Positions 1 to 7,103 of a stretch of DNA of 22,194 nucleotides are shown here, in pieces. The first letter of the stretch is position 1. Every line of letters starts with the position of its first letter. Both the position numbers and the translations under genes were made by a program. The stretch is from an uncultured Porphyromonadaceae bacterium. Its GTDB lineage: Bacteria > Bacteroidota > Bacteroidia > Bacteroidales > Muribaculaceae. Location of the stretch: positions 1 through 22,194 of the forward strand of contig CABPYL010000045.1 of assembly GCA_902461565.1 (NCBI GenBank). Reading direction: 5' to 3'. The notes under the pieces are model-generated. The model was not told the origin of the DNA and did no database searches. It saw only the letters and a program-made list of their open reading frames with translations.

Positions 1-506
1 TAATTTCGGCTTGGGCCGTTATCGGCGTATCGGATATTATAGACTGCGTTAAAGTAGAACTTATAAAATCCGGATTCAAGTCCATATCAATTATTTCGAC
101 ATCGGATGGAAAGCCTGACATGAGTTTTACCGATATGGTAGCAGAATATGTCGGTGCCGGACGTAGCTGCATTGAGGAAGAAGTTAAGATACCTGTAATA
201 TATCCTTTTGATTTTGTGGAGGGTGCCGGAGCGATTGTGATAATGCCGGGCCATGACAACGAATTACAACATAAGGACAATCTGCGCCTATGGGTTGCCG
301 AGTATATGGCCGGGTATTGCGCCTTCTGGAATGTAGAAGGATGTGAGTGGTTACAGTTCGCTCTGCCTGCGATAAGAGCGGCTAAGTCGAGCGATGCAGC
401 ACAGCGGACTGCAGCGCACATATGTGCAAGGATAGCGGCCAACATCGCCGTCGGCCGCAATGTCAAGCGCTTTCCGAGATTCTATCTCTGTGAGAATTTA
501 GATTAG
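1..506 (+). CDS. Partial hypothetical protein, 3' end only; possibly ThiF/E1-like
   Basis: The reading frame is open from base 3 without a stop, so the gene begins before the window; the ATG at 120 is internal. The visible 167 residues start with a hydrophobic strand, a short loop, a helix and another strand (AVIGVSDIIDCVKVELIKSG, then SISIIST). This resembles the nucleotide-binding Rossmann start of ThiF/MoeB-type E1 enzymes, but the glycine-rich loop is poor (GVSDII). The C-terminal half has a helical stretch rich in Ala, Cys and Ile (HICARIAANIAVG) and ends KRFPRFYLCENLD. I see no signal peptide or membrane segment. The gene converges on, and overlaps by 9 bases, the LuxR-type regulator on the other strand. 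The family assignment is weak; the coding call is firm because the frame is long, open and has protein-like composition. Confidence 0.72.
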   Translation, partial: ISAWAVIGVSDIIDCVKVELIKSGFKSISIISTSDGKPDMSFTDMVAEYVGAGRSCIEEEVKIPVIYPFDFVEGAGAIVIMPGHDNELQHKDNLRLWVAEYMAGYCAFWNVEGCEWLQFALPAIRAAKSSDAAQRTAAHICARIAANIAVGRNVKRFPRFYLCENLD

Positions 507-1253
507 CTTGTTGTTGGTCGCCGCCACTATCGCCTCCGAGATGTTTCGGACTTCAAGTTTCTCGAATATACGCTTACGGTATTTCTTAATGGTGTCTGGC
601 GATAGACAGATTTTATCGGCTATTTCCGACATGGTGTAGCCTTGAATAGAAAGTGTCAGCACCAGTTTCTCTCCGTCAGTGAGTGTTGGCATCTGCTTTT
701 TAGTCCAACGATGGGTGGTGTCGTTGTATTCAAAATATTCAGAAGAACCTACATGGTGCATTTCAATATGTCCCGCTTCAGTGTGCGTAGAAGCTGAAAC
801 GACACATAAAGATAACCATATTCGCCCGTCAGAAGTAAGGGCAAGCGGTGTCATCTTATGGTTGATAAGGATTTGCTTTCCCTCGTTGAGAATATGGAAA
901 TCATAGGAAATATACCAATCCTTGCGTTTCGAGACAGGGATGTCATTATAAAATGTGAACCCGGCTTTGTTGAGCGTCAGAAGCATCGGCTGTTCATCCA
1001 CCGGAACAAAGTCGAGATAGAAGCGGTAGCCCAATTCCTTCACTCGCTCCGGCGACAGACCGCAAAGGAACATCGGATTTGGCGATACATAGAGAAAGTT
1101 CTGCCTGAAATAGTCTATGATATAGACGCTCTGATATGATGAGCGAGAAAACGCCTCCGCCGAGCGGATATATTCATCCACACGACTGTAATCAAGCTCC
1201 TCCGGAAGCCTGACCTCATTGTCTGGTATGAAAAATTCACTTGGCGTTTCCAC
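498..1253 (-). CDS. PAS domain LuxR-type transcriptional regulator
   Basis: A 251-residue cytoplasmic DNA-binding regulator. Residues 40-155 look like a PAS-type sensor fold (SVYIIDYFRQNFLYVSPNPM, later WLSLCVVSAS). Residues 189-251 are a LuxR/GerE helix-turn-helix: LTDGEKLVLTLSIQGYTMSE, then IADKICLSPDTIKKYRKRIF and EKLEVRNISEAI. There is no receiver domain with a phospho-acceptor Asp, so the signal is probably sensed directly by the PAS-like part; ligand and targets are unknown. The start codon is GTG at 1253-1251; an ATG two bases upstream is in another frame. A purine-rich stretch (AAAAGAGAAAG) lies just ahead of the start. A TAATTTTG promoter element lies about 20 bases upstream. The 3' end overlaps the convergent plus-strand gene by 9 bases, so their expression could interfere. 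Confidence 0.88.
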   Translation of the reverse strand: METPSEFFIPDNEVRLPEELDYSRVDEYIRSAEAFSRSSYQSVYIIDYFRQNFLYVSPNPMFLCGLSPERVKELGYRFYLDFVPVDEQPMLLTLNKAGFTFYNDIPVSKRKDWYISYDFHILNEGKQILINHKMTPLALTSDGRIWLSLCVVSASTHTEAGHIEMHHVGSSEYFEYNDTTHRWTKKQMPTLTDGEKLVLTLSIQGYTMSEIADKICLSPDTIKKYRKRIFEKLEVRNISEAIVAATNNKLI

Positions 1254-1273
1254 ATGCTTTCTCTTTTGCTATG

Positions 1274-1281
1274 CAAAATTA
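1274..1281 (-). promoter_or_regulatory. Bacteroidetes-type -7 element for the LuxR regulator
   Basis: TAATTTTG on the minus strand matches TAnnTTTG and lies about 20 bases before the GTG start, giving a short 5' UTR. No convincing -33 TTTG is seen at the usual distance, so this is a partial match. Confidence 0.4.
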
Positions 1282-1466
1282 CTAAAAATCGGCGATAAAG
1301 CAGTTATGCACGCCTGATTATCTTTCTTCAGGTAATGATTTCACATATCCGAAAGACTCATTTTTGATTTGGGCTTTATATATGCCCGACTAAACCTAAA
1401 TCAATATATGACTGGGCAAAAAAAGGAAGGCTCTTCCATATCTTTTTCTTTTCATCAGCTACTCTA

Positions 1467-1561
1467 TGAACACAGAATTTGAACACAGAGGCATGAACAC
1501 AGACGACTGCCATAACGGTCTAAATGAGTTGGCGCGGAGTTGTGTTCAGATTTGTGTTCAA
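1467..1561. repeat. Cluster of five TGAACACA repeats forming a potential two-helix stem-loop
   Basis: Three direct copies of TGAACACAGA lie at 1467-1476, 1480-1489 and 1494-1503. Two inverted copies (TGTGTTCA) lie at 1541-1548 and 1553-1560. TTGAACACA at 1479-1487 can pair with TGTGTTCAA at 1553-1561, and TGAACACA at 1494-1501 with 1541-1548, giving nested helices of 9 and 8 base pairs with an internal loop and a 39-base apical loop. The first copy is left over and could compete for either partner. The cluster sits just beyond the dsbD 3' hairpin in a gene-free stretch (1282-1613). No ORF or promoter explains it; an operator array or structured RNA are both possible. Confidence 0.6.
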
Positions 1562-1562
1562 G

Positions 1563-1597
1563 GCGAAGCGGCGACCGGAATCCGGCCGCCGCTTCGC
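1563..1597 (-). terminator. Strong GC-rich hairpin, likely dsbD terminator
   Basis: 1563-1573 (GCGAAGCGGCG) pairs perfectly with 1587-1597. After one mismatch, CCGG at 1575-1578 pairs with 1582-1585, leaving a 3-base loop. It lies 16 bases beyond the dsbD stop codon. There is no clear T-tract on the minus strand, so termination is inferred from position and stability. Confidence 0.6.
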
Positions 1598-1613
1598 TTA
1601 TCATTGGGGATTA

Positions 1614-3632
1614 TTATTTCTTGAAGTTTCGAATGCCTTTTTCAAGGAACTGGACAAAAGCAGGAATATTCTCCTCGTAAGAGAAGGGACCGGAAAGGTA
1701 TTCGCCGTTGGTATTCAGCACCACATAGTAAGGCTGGGCATTGGCGTTGAACTTGTATCGCTGCAGATAGCTCCAGCGGTCGCCATAGGTTTTAAGCACT
1801 GTTTTTTTGCCATATTCCTCAACTGTGATAGGTTCGGGAAGATTTTTTTTCTCGTCCACCATAAGTTTGATTACAACAAAGTTGTTCTCAATCAAAGCAT
1901 GCACATTGTCGTTATCGAGCACAGCGCCTTCCATCTTACGGCAGTTTACACAGCCGTAGCCCGAAAAATCGATAAGAACCGGTTTGTTTTCTTTTGCGGC
2001 AACAGCCATACCTTCGTCATAGTCATCATACTCCACGAATTCACGTCCGTAGAGATTGAAATCCTGAGTAAACAATGGCGGAACAAATGCGCTCACGCCT
2101 TTGAGGGGCGCTCCCCACAGGCCAGGCATAAGGTATGCTGCGAACGAAAGAGAAACGAGTGCAAGGAAGAACTTGAAGACACCCACGCTGCTATCGGCTT
2201 TGCCGTAATGCTTGAAATTAAACTGACCAAGCAGATACATGCCCATAAGGACGAAAATAGCTATCCACAGAACGATGAAAGCCTCGCGGTCGAGAATATG
2301 CCAGCCATATGCAAGGTCTGCGACGGAGAGAAACTTAAGCGACAGAGCAAGTTCGATAAAACCGAGCACAACCTTTACAGTATTCATCCAACTACCGGAT
2401 TTCGGAGCTTTCTGCAGCATGCCGGGGAACATGGCGAACAGGCAGAACGGAATGGCAAGAGCGAGGGCGAAGCCGAACATACCGATGGCCGGGCCAAGTT
2501 TGTCGCCCGAACTTACAGCTTCCACAAGCAGCGTTCCTATGATAGGGCCTGTGCAGGAGAATGAAACAAGCGTGAGCGTGAAAGCCATAAAGAATATACT
2601 GAGCAAACCTGTTGTCTTTTCGGCAGCACCGTCAATCTTGTTGCTCCACGAAGCCGGAAGCTGTATATCAAAAGCGCCGAAGAACGATATGGCAAATACA
2701 ACCAGCAACAAGAAAAATATTATATTGCACACGGCGTTCGTTGACAGCGCGTTAAGCGCACTGGCACCGAACACAGCCGTGATAATCAGACCCATCGCCA
2801 CATAGATGACGATAATGGAGATACCGTATGTAAAGGCATCCACCATACCTTTGGCGTTGGATTTTCCCTTCTTAAGGAAGAAGCTGACAGTCATGGGAAT
2901 CATAGGCCATACACACGGCGTGAGCAGAGCCACAAAGCCGCCGATAAAGCAGGAAAAGAAAATGAACCACAACGAGCCTTTCTCGCCTTCATTGGCACCT
3001 TCCTCATCGTAAGTTACCGGTGCCCAAAGATCACCGGCAACAGGTTGTGCGGCAGCCACAACGGCGGAATCTGCAACAGCAGGTTCCGCAACAGCTGTAT
3101 CGGCAGAGGGTTGTTCCGGGACAGCAGCAACTGCTTCCTCGACTTCCTTGGCGGCTTTGGCAACGACTTTTGCTTTGCCGGACAGATCGAATGATTCGCG
3201 GGACGGCGGTATGCAGTTTTCATCGTTGCAGGCGGCATAAGAAATAGTACCCTGAATATTGAAATCGGGAGCCGTCGCGGTAAAGGCTTGACGCAGTATA
3301 ACCGATTCGGTCCACCAGCGCAACTCGGCCTCGAACATATTGTCATACTCAACATGCGGAGCCTTGGACGGTTTCAGCGCGCCGTCCAGCTTCACGCCTT
3401 TCAGCACGTCGTAGGATACATCGAGTGGCGACGGACCGATGTTCGGGTCAATGTCGTTGGAATATACATGCCATCCGGCATCTATTTTCGCCGAATATAC
3501 AATCTCGCCCTGCGCATCGCCTTTCATCTCGATTGCAGAGGTCCACTTCACAGGAGTGAAAAACTGTGCAAGCGCGGGAATAGCGGCCAGTGCAGCCGCT
3601 AAGAATAATGTGATAATACGTTGTGGCTTCAT
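1614..3632 (-). CDS. dsbD: Thiol:disulfide interchange protein DsbD
   Basis: This 672-residue inner-membrane protein passes electrons from cytoplasmic thioredoxin to periplasmic thiol proteins. After a signal peptide (residues 1-22), an N-terminal DsbD-alpha domain (about 25-150) carries the Cys pair C135 and C140 (YAACNDENCIPP). An Ala/Val/Pro-rich linker (about 155-200) follows. The CcdA-like membrane domain (about 222-510) has the conserved cysteines C240 (LTPCVWPMIP) and C360 (SFSCTGPIIG). The C-terminal thioredoxin-like domain has the active site C561-VN-C564 (GYGCVNCRKME). All three redox pairs are present, so it should be functional. The ATG at 3632 is followed by a good signal peptide and preceded by a consensus promoter. 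It appears to be a single-gene unit with the hairpin at 1563-1597 behind it. Confidence 0.95.
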   Translation of the reverse strand: MKPQRIITLFLAAALAAIPALAQFFTPVKWTSAIEMKGDAQGEIVYSAKIDAGWHVYSNDIDPNIGPSPLDVSYDVLKGVKLDGALKPSKAPHVEYDNMFEAELRWWTESVILRQAFTATAPDFNIQGTISYAACNDENCIPPSRESFDLSGKAKVVAKAAKEVEEAVAAVPEQPSADTAVAEPAVADSAVVAAAQPVAGDLWAPVTYDEEGANEGEKGSLWFIFFSCFIGGFVALLTPCVWPMIPMTVSFFLKKGKSNAKGMVDAFTYGISIIVIYVAMGLIITAVFGASALNALSTNAVCNIIFFLLLVVFAISFFGAFDIQLPASWSNKIDGAAEKTTGLLSIFFMAFTLTLVSFSCTGPIIGTLLVEAVSSGDKLGPAIGMFGFALALAIPFCLFAMFPGMLQKAPKSGSWMNTVKVVLGFIELALSLKFLSVADLAYGWHILDREAFIVLWIAIFVLMGMYLLGQFNFKHYGKADSSVGVFKFFLALVSLSFAAYLMPGLWGAPLKGVSAFVPPLFTQDFNLYGREFVEYDDYDEGMAVAAKENKPVLIDFSGYGCVNCRKMEGAVLDNDNVHALIENNFVVIKLMVDEKKNLPEPITVEEYGKKTVLKTYGDRWSYLQRYKFNANAQPYYVVLNTNGEYLSGPFSYEENIPAFVQFLEKGIRNFKK

Positions 3633-3651
3633 TTATTGATATTTTGTTGCG

Positions 3652-3683
3652 CAAATATAGCTATTTTCCATCGCCCTTACAAA
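3652..3683 (-). promoter_or_regulatory. Bacteroidetes-type promoter of dsbD
   Basis: On the minus strand TTTG (3683-3680) is separated by 20 bases from TATATTTG (3659-3652), an exact TAnnTTTG match. The dsbD ATG follows about 20 bases later. Confidence 0.72.
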
Positions 3684-3735
3684 TTTTTCTCCATGCCACA
3701 CAAAACTACATTTCTTCCGATTGCAAAATGACATC

Positions 3736-3773
3736 AAAAAAGCTGCCCCCCATTAATCGCGAAGCAGCCTTTG
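3736..3773 (-). terminator. Intrinsic terminator of the secreted-protein operon
   Basis: On the minus strand GCTGC (3768-3764) pairs with GCAGC (3746-3742) across a 17-base loop, and the helix can extend by A-T pairs. Six Ts follow directly (3741-3736). It lies just after the stop of the FYKPEP-repeat protein. Confidence 0.65.
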
Positions 3774-3797
3774 GTTATAATAATCAGTATAACTGTT

Positions 3798-5624
3798 TTA
3801 TTTGTTTTTAAACAGTTTTCTGTCCTTGCCGACTACGATTCCTTTGTAACCGTCGGGCACATTCATACCGTTGGGCATATAGTAGAATCCGTCATTCGCA
3901 GACTCGTCATGAATACCTATGATACCGGAATTCATGAGAGAGGATATTTCCACATTTCCTGCCCGGTCAATGGCGACGGTGGCAAACTGAGGTGTACCAG
4001 CCGATTTTTCCGCAAGATATTCGAATTTTACATCATAAATATCCGTCATGACCGGCATCCAAGTCCCGTCGGCCTCATTTTTACGATATAGTTCGTATTT
4101 CCAGATACCAGAACCTGTGTCGGTGCCGCTGATTTCAAACCGATATCCTCCCGCGGTTTCTTCCACCATATCTATACGACTTTCTGGAAACGACAGATCA
4201 AGGATATTCCGCCATACAGGAGACGCTGTCCCGATACCGTCGAAGGCGATATCTACAGAATTATCCACAATAAGACCGTCTGCGAGGTTTTCGCGCAACT
4301 GGATATCATAGACTATTTCCGCCATGCCCAAGCCTTCGGTATTGGCCGGTAGTATCGCGAATTCCTTGTCCTCGGTAACATTCATTGTTGCCGGGTCAAG
4401 CGACGAGATGCGCCATGCGACAGCACCGGTGGCTTCATCGAGCTCGCACACGATATCGGCAACCGCATTGCGCTCGGGACGCATATCCAGCCTTTCATGA
4501 AACGTTCTGCATCCGTCGAAAGATAGAGTTTTGCCGCCTATTCTGATTTCCCGCACTGCAAAAGATGAAAGTTCATAAATATCCGGGGCAAGCACACTTT
4601 TCAACTCTATCGCATTGACCGGAGCAGCATCAGCTCCGCTACCATTCTCGAATTCAATGGTATAGCCAAGACGGTTTACTTTGGCACCGACATATTCCGA
4701 ACCTGCCGCGGACAGATAACCCGTGATTGAATTCGGCATATCGCATGGTTTGTAAAAATCTTTCTTTTCTGCCACAAACAATTCGCCGTTATTGGAAGTA
4801 AAGAGGCATACAAGCTGAGATACACCCGTCGGGAGAGCCGACACATCAAGCAAGACCACATCCTCACCATCCGGCAGGCCGCCATTCCATATCCGCTGCC
4901 TGTTTACCAGGAATGTCATTGTCCAGTCGTCGCGTGTCAGTTCAGGCTCCGGCTTATAGAATAGTTTCTGTCCCGAGGTAACGGCCTCGCCCGTAGACGA
5001 AAGTACAAGACAGTCAAGACAGTGAAGTCCCGAAGGAAGCTTGGCGGTATCGATTGTGATGATGTCGCCTCCGCTCTGTAAGGGCTTGTCTATAATCTGA
5101 ACTCCGTCAATATTCACTTGGAGTTTTCGGCTTACATTCTCTGCCACAGGCTCGGGCTTATAGAAAAGCTTCTGACCCGTGGTAACGGTCTCGCCTGCCG
5201 ATGTCAGCACCAAGCAGTTAAGAGTGTGAAGACCCGACGGAAACATTGCAACATCAAGGGAAACGATGTCGCTACCGTTTTGCAAAGCCTTATCCATTAC
5301 CCTGGCTCCGTCGACGTTAAGCAACAATTTGCGGCTTACGTTCTCGGCCACAGGTTCAGGCTTATAGAACAACCGACATAACGCCGGGCTCCATTGCTCG
5401 GAAAAACCGACCATTACAGTTACTGTATGAAGCCCATAAGACAACGGAGCCGTGTCGATACCCAACAGAAAACTGTTGGTATCGAATTGCGCAGTCATTG
5501 CCTTCGAGATGTCCGTTTCTGCATCGAGCCAATATCGGCAAATAAGCTCAGCATTCAATTCAGGCACAGAACAACCGACCGCAATCAGAGCGCTGATACC
5601 ATATTTTAACAGAGCTTTTTTCAT
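3798..5624 (-). CDS. Secreted repeat protein with four FYKP repeats
   Basis: Unrecognised 608-residue exported protein. The signal peptide is about residues 1-25 (MKKALLKYGISALIAVGCSV). Four tandem units of about 68 residues follow: about 25-90, 91-158, 159-226 and 227-293. Each has a GLHTL-like strand (GLHTVTV, GLHTLNCLVL, GLHCLDCLVL, GVSQLVCLF) and ends FYKPEP or FYKPC. This fits the beta-sandwich repeats (YWFD...GLHTL) common in Bacteroidales surface proteins; the first unit starts CRYWLDAE. Residues 300-560 look all-beta, including an Ig-like part (FEISGTDTGSGIWKYELYRK). The C-terminus (YYMPNGMNVPDGYKGIVVGK then DRKLFKNK) resembles a degenerate type IX secretion sorting tail, which is inference. 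Its ATG overlaps the stop of the upstream beta-helix gene (ATGA), so the two are likely translationally coupled and may act together. Confidence 0.88.
   Translation of the reverse strand: MKKALLKYGISALIAVGCSVPELNAELICRYWLDAETDISKAMTAQFDTNSFLLGIDTAPLSYGLHTVTVMVGFSEQWSPALCRLFYKPEPVAENVSRKLLLNVDGARVMDKALQNGSDIVSLDVAMFPSGLHTLNCLVLTSAGETVTTGQKLFYKPEPVAENVSRKLQVNIDGVQIIDKPLQSGGDIITIDTAKLPSGLHCLDCLVLSSTGEAVTSGQKLFYKPEPELTRDDWTMTFLVNRQRIWNGGLPDGEDVVLLDVSALPTGVSQLVCLFTSNNGELFVAEKKDFYKPCDMPNSITGYLSAAGSEYVGAKVNRLGYTIEFENGSGADAAPVNAIELKSVLAPDIYELSSFAVREIRIGGKTLSFDGCRTFHERLDMRPERNAVADIVCELDEATGAVAWRISSLDPATMNVTEDKEFAILPANTEGLGMAEIVYDIQLRENLADGLIVDNSVDIAFDGIGTASPVWRNILDLSFPESRIDMVEETAGGYRFEISGTDTGSGIWKYELYRKNEADGTWMPVMTDIYDVKFEYLAEKSAGTPQFATVAIDRAGNVEISSLMNSGIIGIHDESANDGFYYMPNGMNVPDGYKGIVVGKDRKLFKNK
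4747..5552 (-). repeat. Four tandem 204-base coding repeats
   Basis: The repeats encode the FYKP units. The second (5354-5151) and third (5150-4947) are most alike, sharing PVAENVSRKL at their starts and GQKLFYKPEP at their junctions. The first (5552-5355) and fourth (4946 to about 4747) have diverged more. The pattern suggests a recent internal duplication. Confidence 0.75.
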
Positions 5625-6598
5625 TTTTCGGGCAATGCTACTTCGATTTCAACCGACAGTTTGCTGTCGGCATCGGTTCGGGATGGAACATTGAACTTTG
5701 TGAAACGCGGTGCGTCGGGAAGTGCGCTGAAAGGCTCGGGACCCCCATAAATACCGATTTGCTCACCATTTTCATCAACCCAAGTGCTTGCCAGTTCAGG
5801 TTTTAGTTCATAGAAAGAACCTTCGATGAAAGGATTCTCTTTATAAACTTCGTTATTCAATACCTGTGTTTGGAAGTATGCCGTACGGTTACTAATTGCC
5901 CTGCAATTTGTAGCCCTGATTGAAAGCGGTAAAATATTCGAGTCTTCTGATATTATTATACAATTGTTGAGTGTTCCAGTTGTCCCATTGGCTGGACTAC
6001 ATAGCAATATACAATTAGCCAGTACTCTACTGCGCGAAACATCTCCTCCAAGATTGCTTGGCCTAAGCACACAATTATAGGCACTCAATATAGTATTGGT
6101 AAACCTATCAACCTTCTTAGAATCTCCACCGGTTACACAATTTACCATTTTTATCGTACTAGTTTGGTTATCCGCTATATCGCAATTATAGACACCGTTC
6201 ACACGGCATTTTTCCAATGATAATTCATAGTTTCCGTCACCTGCAAAAAAACTACCATCAATATATACATTTTTAAGTGTAAGCTTCACAAATTTCTTTG
6301 AGCTATAGCTGGCTCTAAGAGCACCTCCTGTAAGTATAGTCTGCGACGTACCTTCCATTCCCGAACCGATAATGGTAAGGCCTGATTTCGAGAAATCTTT
6401 CAAACCGATGAATGTTCCGGGCGATAAGGAAATCACATCGCCATCGGTTGCGGCTTTCACAGCTTCCTGCAAAGCTGTGTTGCCATAGAACATCGTGTTG
6501 CTGTCGCCATGTGTAAGAACAGCGACGCCGACAGTTTGGGCCGTTGCGTACACGCAACAGAACATTGTTACCAACACCCACAAAAATAGTTTTTTCAT
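5621..6598 (-). CDS. Secreted beta-helix-like protein
   Basis: A 325-residue exported protein. I place the start at 6598 because MKKLFLWVLVTMFCCVYATA is a clear signal peptide; the frame is open upstream but runs through the structured leader. The mature part begins with a motif typical of right-handed parallel beta-helix proteins: tandem tall-tale phrases such as ALQEAVKAATDGDVISLSPG followed by LTIIGSGMEG. Short strand-turn repeats rich in Asn and Cys follow (TLKNVYIDGS, LEKCRVNGVYNCDI, LANCILL, LNNCIIISED). The C-terminus (FNVPSRTDADSKLSVEIEV) looks like the linker that in other Bacteroidales proteins precedes YWFD-type repeats; here those repeats are in the next gene, with an ATGA overlap. 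No catalytic residues are recognised, so it could be an adhesin or a carbohydrate-binding surface protein. Confidence 0.85.
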   Translation of the reverse strand: MKKLFLWVLVTMFCCVYATAQTVGVAVLTHGDSNTMFYGNTALQEAVKAATDGDVISLSPGTFIGLKDFSKSGLTIIGSGMEGTSQTILTGGALRASYSSKKFVKLTLKNVYIDGSFFAGDGNYELSLEKCRVNGVYNCDIADNQTSTIKMVNCVTGGDSKKVDRFTNTILSAYNCVLRPSNLGGDVSRSRVLANCILLCSPANGTTGTLNNCIIISEDSNILPLSIRATNCRAISNRTAYFQTQVLNNEVYKENPFIEGSFYELKPELASTWVDENGEQIGIYGGPEPFSALPDAPRFTKFNVPSRTDADSKLSVEIEVALPEK

Positions 6599-6661
6599 AA
6601 TGATTAGGAAGTGCCTACGACCCTCAAGCTCGGCATAAAAATCCTTTTTATAGCAAGAAAC

Positions 6662-6760
6662 AAAAAAAAGCGCGAGAATCTTATCTGTTGCCCGTTCCGT
6701 TTCTTGAGGCTCTGGCATGTGCCCATCTGAATAGAACGAGCAACACGGAGTCTCACGCCT
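6662..6760 (-). terminator. Large intrinsic terminator in the leader
   Basis: AGGCGTGAGA (6760-6751) pairs with TCTCGCGCTT (6677-6668) through ten pairs including two G-U. Inside it GTTGCTCGTTC (6744-6734) pairs with GAACGGGCAAC (6697-6687). Eight Ts at 6669-6662 follow the outer stem. It ends 63 bases before the start codon at 6598. Confidence 0.6.
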
Positions 6761-6990
6761 GTATGACAACTACCCACGACCAATGCACACGCACCGGCCG
6801 AGGCAGCAACTTTCATACCGCAAGACGTCCATCGTTGCCTCATCCCTGATTCAGATTTTTGAAACTGCCAGATTTCAAGAAACCGGGGACAAGCGTCGGA
6901 TAAACGCTTTCTAATAAAATGTAACACCATCGCATACCGCAATGGCGGCAATACCCTCCCCTTTGCCCATATCGGACTCCGAGGCGATAT
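6662..6990 (-). ncRNA. Candidate structured leader or stand-alone ncRNA
   Basis: The stretch 6599-7030 has no convincing gene but is dense in pairing on the minus strand. A promoter lies at 7028-6998. Helices, 5' to 3': ACGCTT-type arms 6904-6909 with 6891-6896 (7-base loop); 6873-6878 with 6859-6864 (8-base loop); 6834-6841 with 6800-6810 (small bulge); then a two-part hairpin (6751-6760 with 6668-6677, and 6734-6744 with 6687-6697) followed by eight Ts. In addition 6875-6883 is perfectly complementary to 6699-6707, which lies in the apical loop of the last hairpin, a possible pseudoknot or antiterminator contact. The transcript would be about 330 bases if terminated, or would read through to the beta-helix gene at 6598. 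It matches no riboswitch or RNA class I recognise; TPP, cobalamin, tmRNA and RNase P motifs are not seen. Confidence 0.5.
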
Positions 6991-6997
6991 GCAGTCG

Positions 6998-7028
6998 CAA
7001 ATTTAGTACAATTATTCTTCCGCGCAAA
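6998..7028 (-). promoter_or_regulatory. Bacteroidetes-type promoter of the leader and secreted-protein operon
   Basis: On the minus strand TTTG (7028-7025) is followed after 19 bases by TAAATTTG (7005-6998). It is back to back with the promoter of the plus-strand gene at 7104. The first start codon lies about 400 bases downstream, an unusually long leader for this group. Confidence 0.65.
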
Positions 7029-7071
7029 AATTTCTGAGATGTTTTGCCGGGACTGATTCACTTTTTTTGCT

Positions 7072-7079
7072 TATTTTTG
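7072..7079 (+). promoter_or_regulatory. -7 element for the NERD/helicase-like gene
   Basis: TATTTTTG matches TAnnTTTG and lies 24 bases before the ATG at 7104. The nearest usable TTTG (7043-7046) is 25 bases upstream, longer than usual, so the match is partial. Confidence 0.4.
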
Positions 7080-7103
7080 CCGACAGGAAAGCATTTTTTC
7101 GGT

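Noticed and set aside
1380..1420. TGCCC/GGGCA inverted repeat next to a run of seven As
   Set aside because: The arms are only 5 bases with a long loop and the T-run precedes rather than follows the stem on the minus strand, so it is not a terminator.
1524..2564. A 346-codon plus-strand frame opposite dsbD
   Set aside because: It is the antisense shadow of dsbD, which has clear domains and catalytic cysteines.
3798..6598. The beta-helix and FYKP-repeat genes being one gene broken by a frameshift
   Set aside because: The second reading frame starts with its own clear signal peptide, and the ATGA overlap is typical of coupled genes.
6604..7061. Open minus-strand frames upstream of the beta-helix gene, including an upstream extension of that gene to 6769
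   Set aside because: They overlap one another in different frames, cross helices and the T-tract of the leader, and lack start signals; the signal peptide places the gene start at 6598.
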